From: DASWOJ01 sp036398775
GTDB taxonomy: Bacteria > Pseudomonadota > Alphaproteobacteria > Acetobacterales > Acetobacteraceae
Assembly: GCA_036398775.1 (NCBI GenBank)
Contig: DASWOJ010000058.1
Coordinates: forward strand, 1 to 6,839
Length of the DNA stretch: 6,839 bases
Direction: 5' to 3'
Shown here piece by piece: positions 5,776 to 6,839 of this stretch (position 1 is its first letter; each line of letters opens with the position of its first letter). The position numbers and the translations under genes are program-made. The notes beneath the pieces were generated by a model. The model ran no database searches. It was not told the origin of the DNA and saw only the letters and a list, made by a program, of their open reading frames with translations.

Positions 5776-6839
5776 ATGACTCGAATCAAACGCCGCACGC
5801 TTCTCCGCGCCGCCCCGGTCGGAGCTGTCCTGGCTGCCGCTCCGGCCGTCGCGCAGGAAAAAGGCGCCGTCCCTGCCGCCACCCCCGCCTTCGCCGCGCA
5901 GCCAGCGGCCAAGGCCGTCCCGGTCACCCACATCGTCGCCCGCTACGCCGCCACCGCCCCCGTCGAGCAAATCCCCGCAGGCGTCCGCAAGGAAGCCGCC
6001 CGCACCCTGCTCAACTGGGTCGGCTGCGCCGTCGGCGGCTCCACCAACCCGGCGCCCGGCCGCGCCGTCAAGGCGCTGCAGCCCTTCTCCGGCCCGCCGC
6101 AGGCCAGCCTGTTCGGCCGCAAGGAGCGCCTGGACGCCCCCCACGCCGCGCTGGTCAACGGCATCAGCTCTCACGTCCTGGACTACGACGACACCCACCT
6201 GAAGACCATCATCCACCCCGCCGGCCCCGTCGCGTCCGCCGTGCTGGCCTGGGCGGAATACCGCCCCGTGTCCGGCGCCGAGCTGATGAACGCCCTCGCC
6301 CTTGGCTGCGAGATCGAGTGCCGTATGGGCAACGCCGTGTATCCCGAGCACTACCAGGCCGGCTGGCATATCACCGGCACGACGGGCGTGTTCGGCTCGG
6401 CCGCGGCGATGGGCCGGCTGCTGCACCTGAACGAGCAGCAAATGGCCTGGGCGCTCGGCCTCGCCGCAACCCAGCCGGTCGGGCTGAAGGTGCAGTTCGG
6501 CTCGGACACCAAAAGCTTCCACCCCGGCCGCGCCGCGCAGAACGGCATGGTGTCCGCGCTGCTGGCCCAGGCCGGCTTCACCGCCTCCGAGGTCGCCATC
6601 GAGGGCTTCGACGGCTGGGGCCAGGCCGTCAGCACACGGCATGACTGGAGCCAGGTGGTGGACGGGCTGGGCGAGCGGTGGGAGCTGGCGCTCAATACCT
6701 ACAAGCCCTTCTCCTGCGGCATCGTGGCGCACCCGGCGATTGACGCCGCCGTCCAGCTCCGCAACGCGAACAACCTGCAGCCCGATGCCATCCAGTCCGT
6801 TGACCTGCGTGTGCATCCGCTGGTGCTGAACCTGATGGG
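5776..6839 (+). CDS. MmgE/PrpD-family protein with a probable Tat signal peptide, 3'-truncated
   Basis: The MmgE/PrpD family includes 2-methylcitrate dehydratase, cis-aconitate decarboxylase and iminodisuccinate epimerase, all acting on small polycarboxylates. Here 354 codons run open to the window end; full members have about 450-500. Family motifs are LDYDDTH (135-141), GWHITGTTGVFGSAAAMG (196-213), DTKSFHPGRAAQNG (244-257) and YKPFSCGIVAHPAIDAA (309-325). H198, K246 and K310 fall where cis-aconitate decarboxylase has active-site residues, by eye alignment. The N-terminus MTRIKRRTLLR has a twin arginine (R6, R7), then a hydrophobic alanine-rich stretch and AVA-Q (24-27), which fits Tat export with cleavage after A26. 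A low-complexity Ala/Pro linker reaches about residue 48, where the enzyme domain begins. ATG 5776 has GAGGAAG (5764-5770) five bases upstream. Substrate and exact reaction are unknown. An exported member is unusual because characterised homologues are cytoplasmic or mitochondrial. Confidence 0.92.
   Translation, partial: MTRIKRRTLLRAAPVGAVLAAAPAVAQEKGAVPAATPAFAAQPAAKAVPVTHIVARYAATAPVEQIPAGVRKEAARTLLNWVGCAVGGSTNPAPGRAVKALQPFSGPPQASLFGRKERLDAPHAALVNGISSHVLDYDDTHLKTIIHPAGPVASAVLAWAEYRPVSGAELMNALALGCEIECRMGNAVYPEHYQAGWHITGTTGVFGSAAAMGRLLHLNEQQMAWALGLAATQPVGLKVQFGSDTKSFHPGRAAQNGMVSALLAQAGFTASEVAIEGFDGWGQAVSTRHDWSQVVDGLGERWELALNTYKPFSCGIVAHPAIDAAVQLRNANNLQPDAIQSVDLRVHPLVLNLM

Noticed and set aside
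5667..6644. 325-codon plus-strand frame overlapping the MmgE/PrpD gene
   Set aside because: The translation is Arg/Pro-rich and low in complexity. The frame starting at ATG 5776 carries the real motifs and stays open to the window end.
5659..6816. Long open frame on the minus strand (385 codons) opposite the MmgE/PrpD gene
   Set aside because: It is fully antisense to a gene with clear family motifs. Its translation is Gly/Val/Arg-rich with no recognisable domain, as expected from high-GC antisense frames.
1..6839. A new defence, mobile or secretion system
   Set aside because: All six genes belong to housekeeping-type or metabolic families. There are no nucleases, ATPases, integrases, toxin-antitoxin pairs or repeat arrays.

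Overview
The window is GC-rich bacterial chromosomal DNA with G or C in most third codon positions. The dihydrolipoyl dehydrogenase and the divergent PCMT-like methyltransferase look most like proteins of Alphaproteobacteria, perhaps Rhodospirillales/Acetobacteraceae (Roseomonas-like). That placement rests on remembered family resemblance only. There are six protein genes, two of them cut by the window edges, and no RNA gene, transposase, CRISPR array or phage gene that I can support.

Layout: (1) 1-1230 (+), dihydrolipoyl dehydrogenase missing its N-terminus, probably the last gene of a 2-oxoacid dehydrogenase operon. (2) 1231-1459, a convergent intergenic region with two hairpins. (3) 1460-2122 (-), a WrbA-type NAD(P)H:quinone oxidoreductase that probably starts at a TTG. 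(4) 2123-2286, a short divergent regulatory region with inverted repeats. (5) 2287-3177 (+), a PCMT-like SAM-dependent methyltransferase, followed after 91 bases by (6) 3269-4213 (+), a DapA-superfamily lyase that keeps the Schiff-base lysine but lacks several catalytic residues of true dihydrodipicolinate synthase. (7) 4214-4496, noncoding. (8) 4497-5552 (+), a ten-helix EamA/DMT exporter with an atypical C-terminal tail. (9) 5553-5775, noncoding, with a weak promoter candidate. (10) 5776 to the window end (+), an MmgE/PrpD-family protein with a probable twin-arginine signal peptide, open at the 3' edge.

The genes do not form one evident pathway. Lpd serves central carbon metabolism and WrbA handles quinones or oxidative stress. 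The methyltransferase and DapA-like lyase may share a transcript, but their substrates are unknown. The exporter and the MmgE/PrpD gene each seem to have their own upstream region. I do not see a clear new multi-gene system. The points most worth a second look are the exported MmgE/PrpD protein, the altered active site of the DapA-like protein, the drifted tail of the exporter, and the hairpins in the divergent region.
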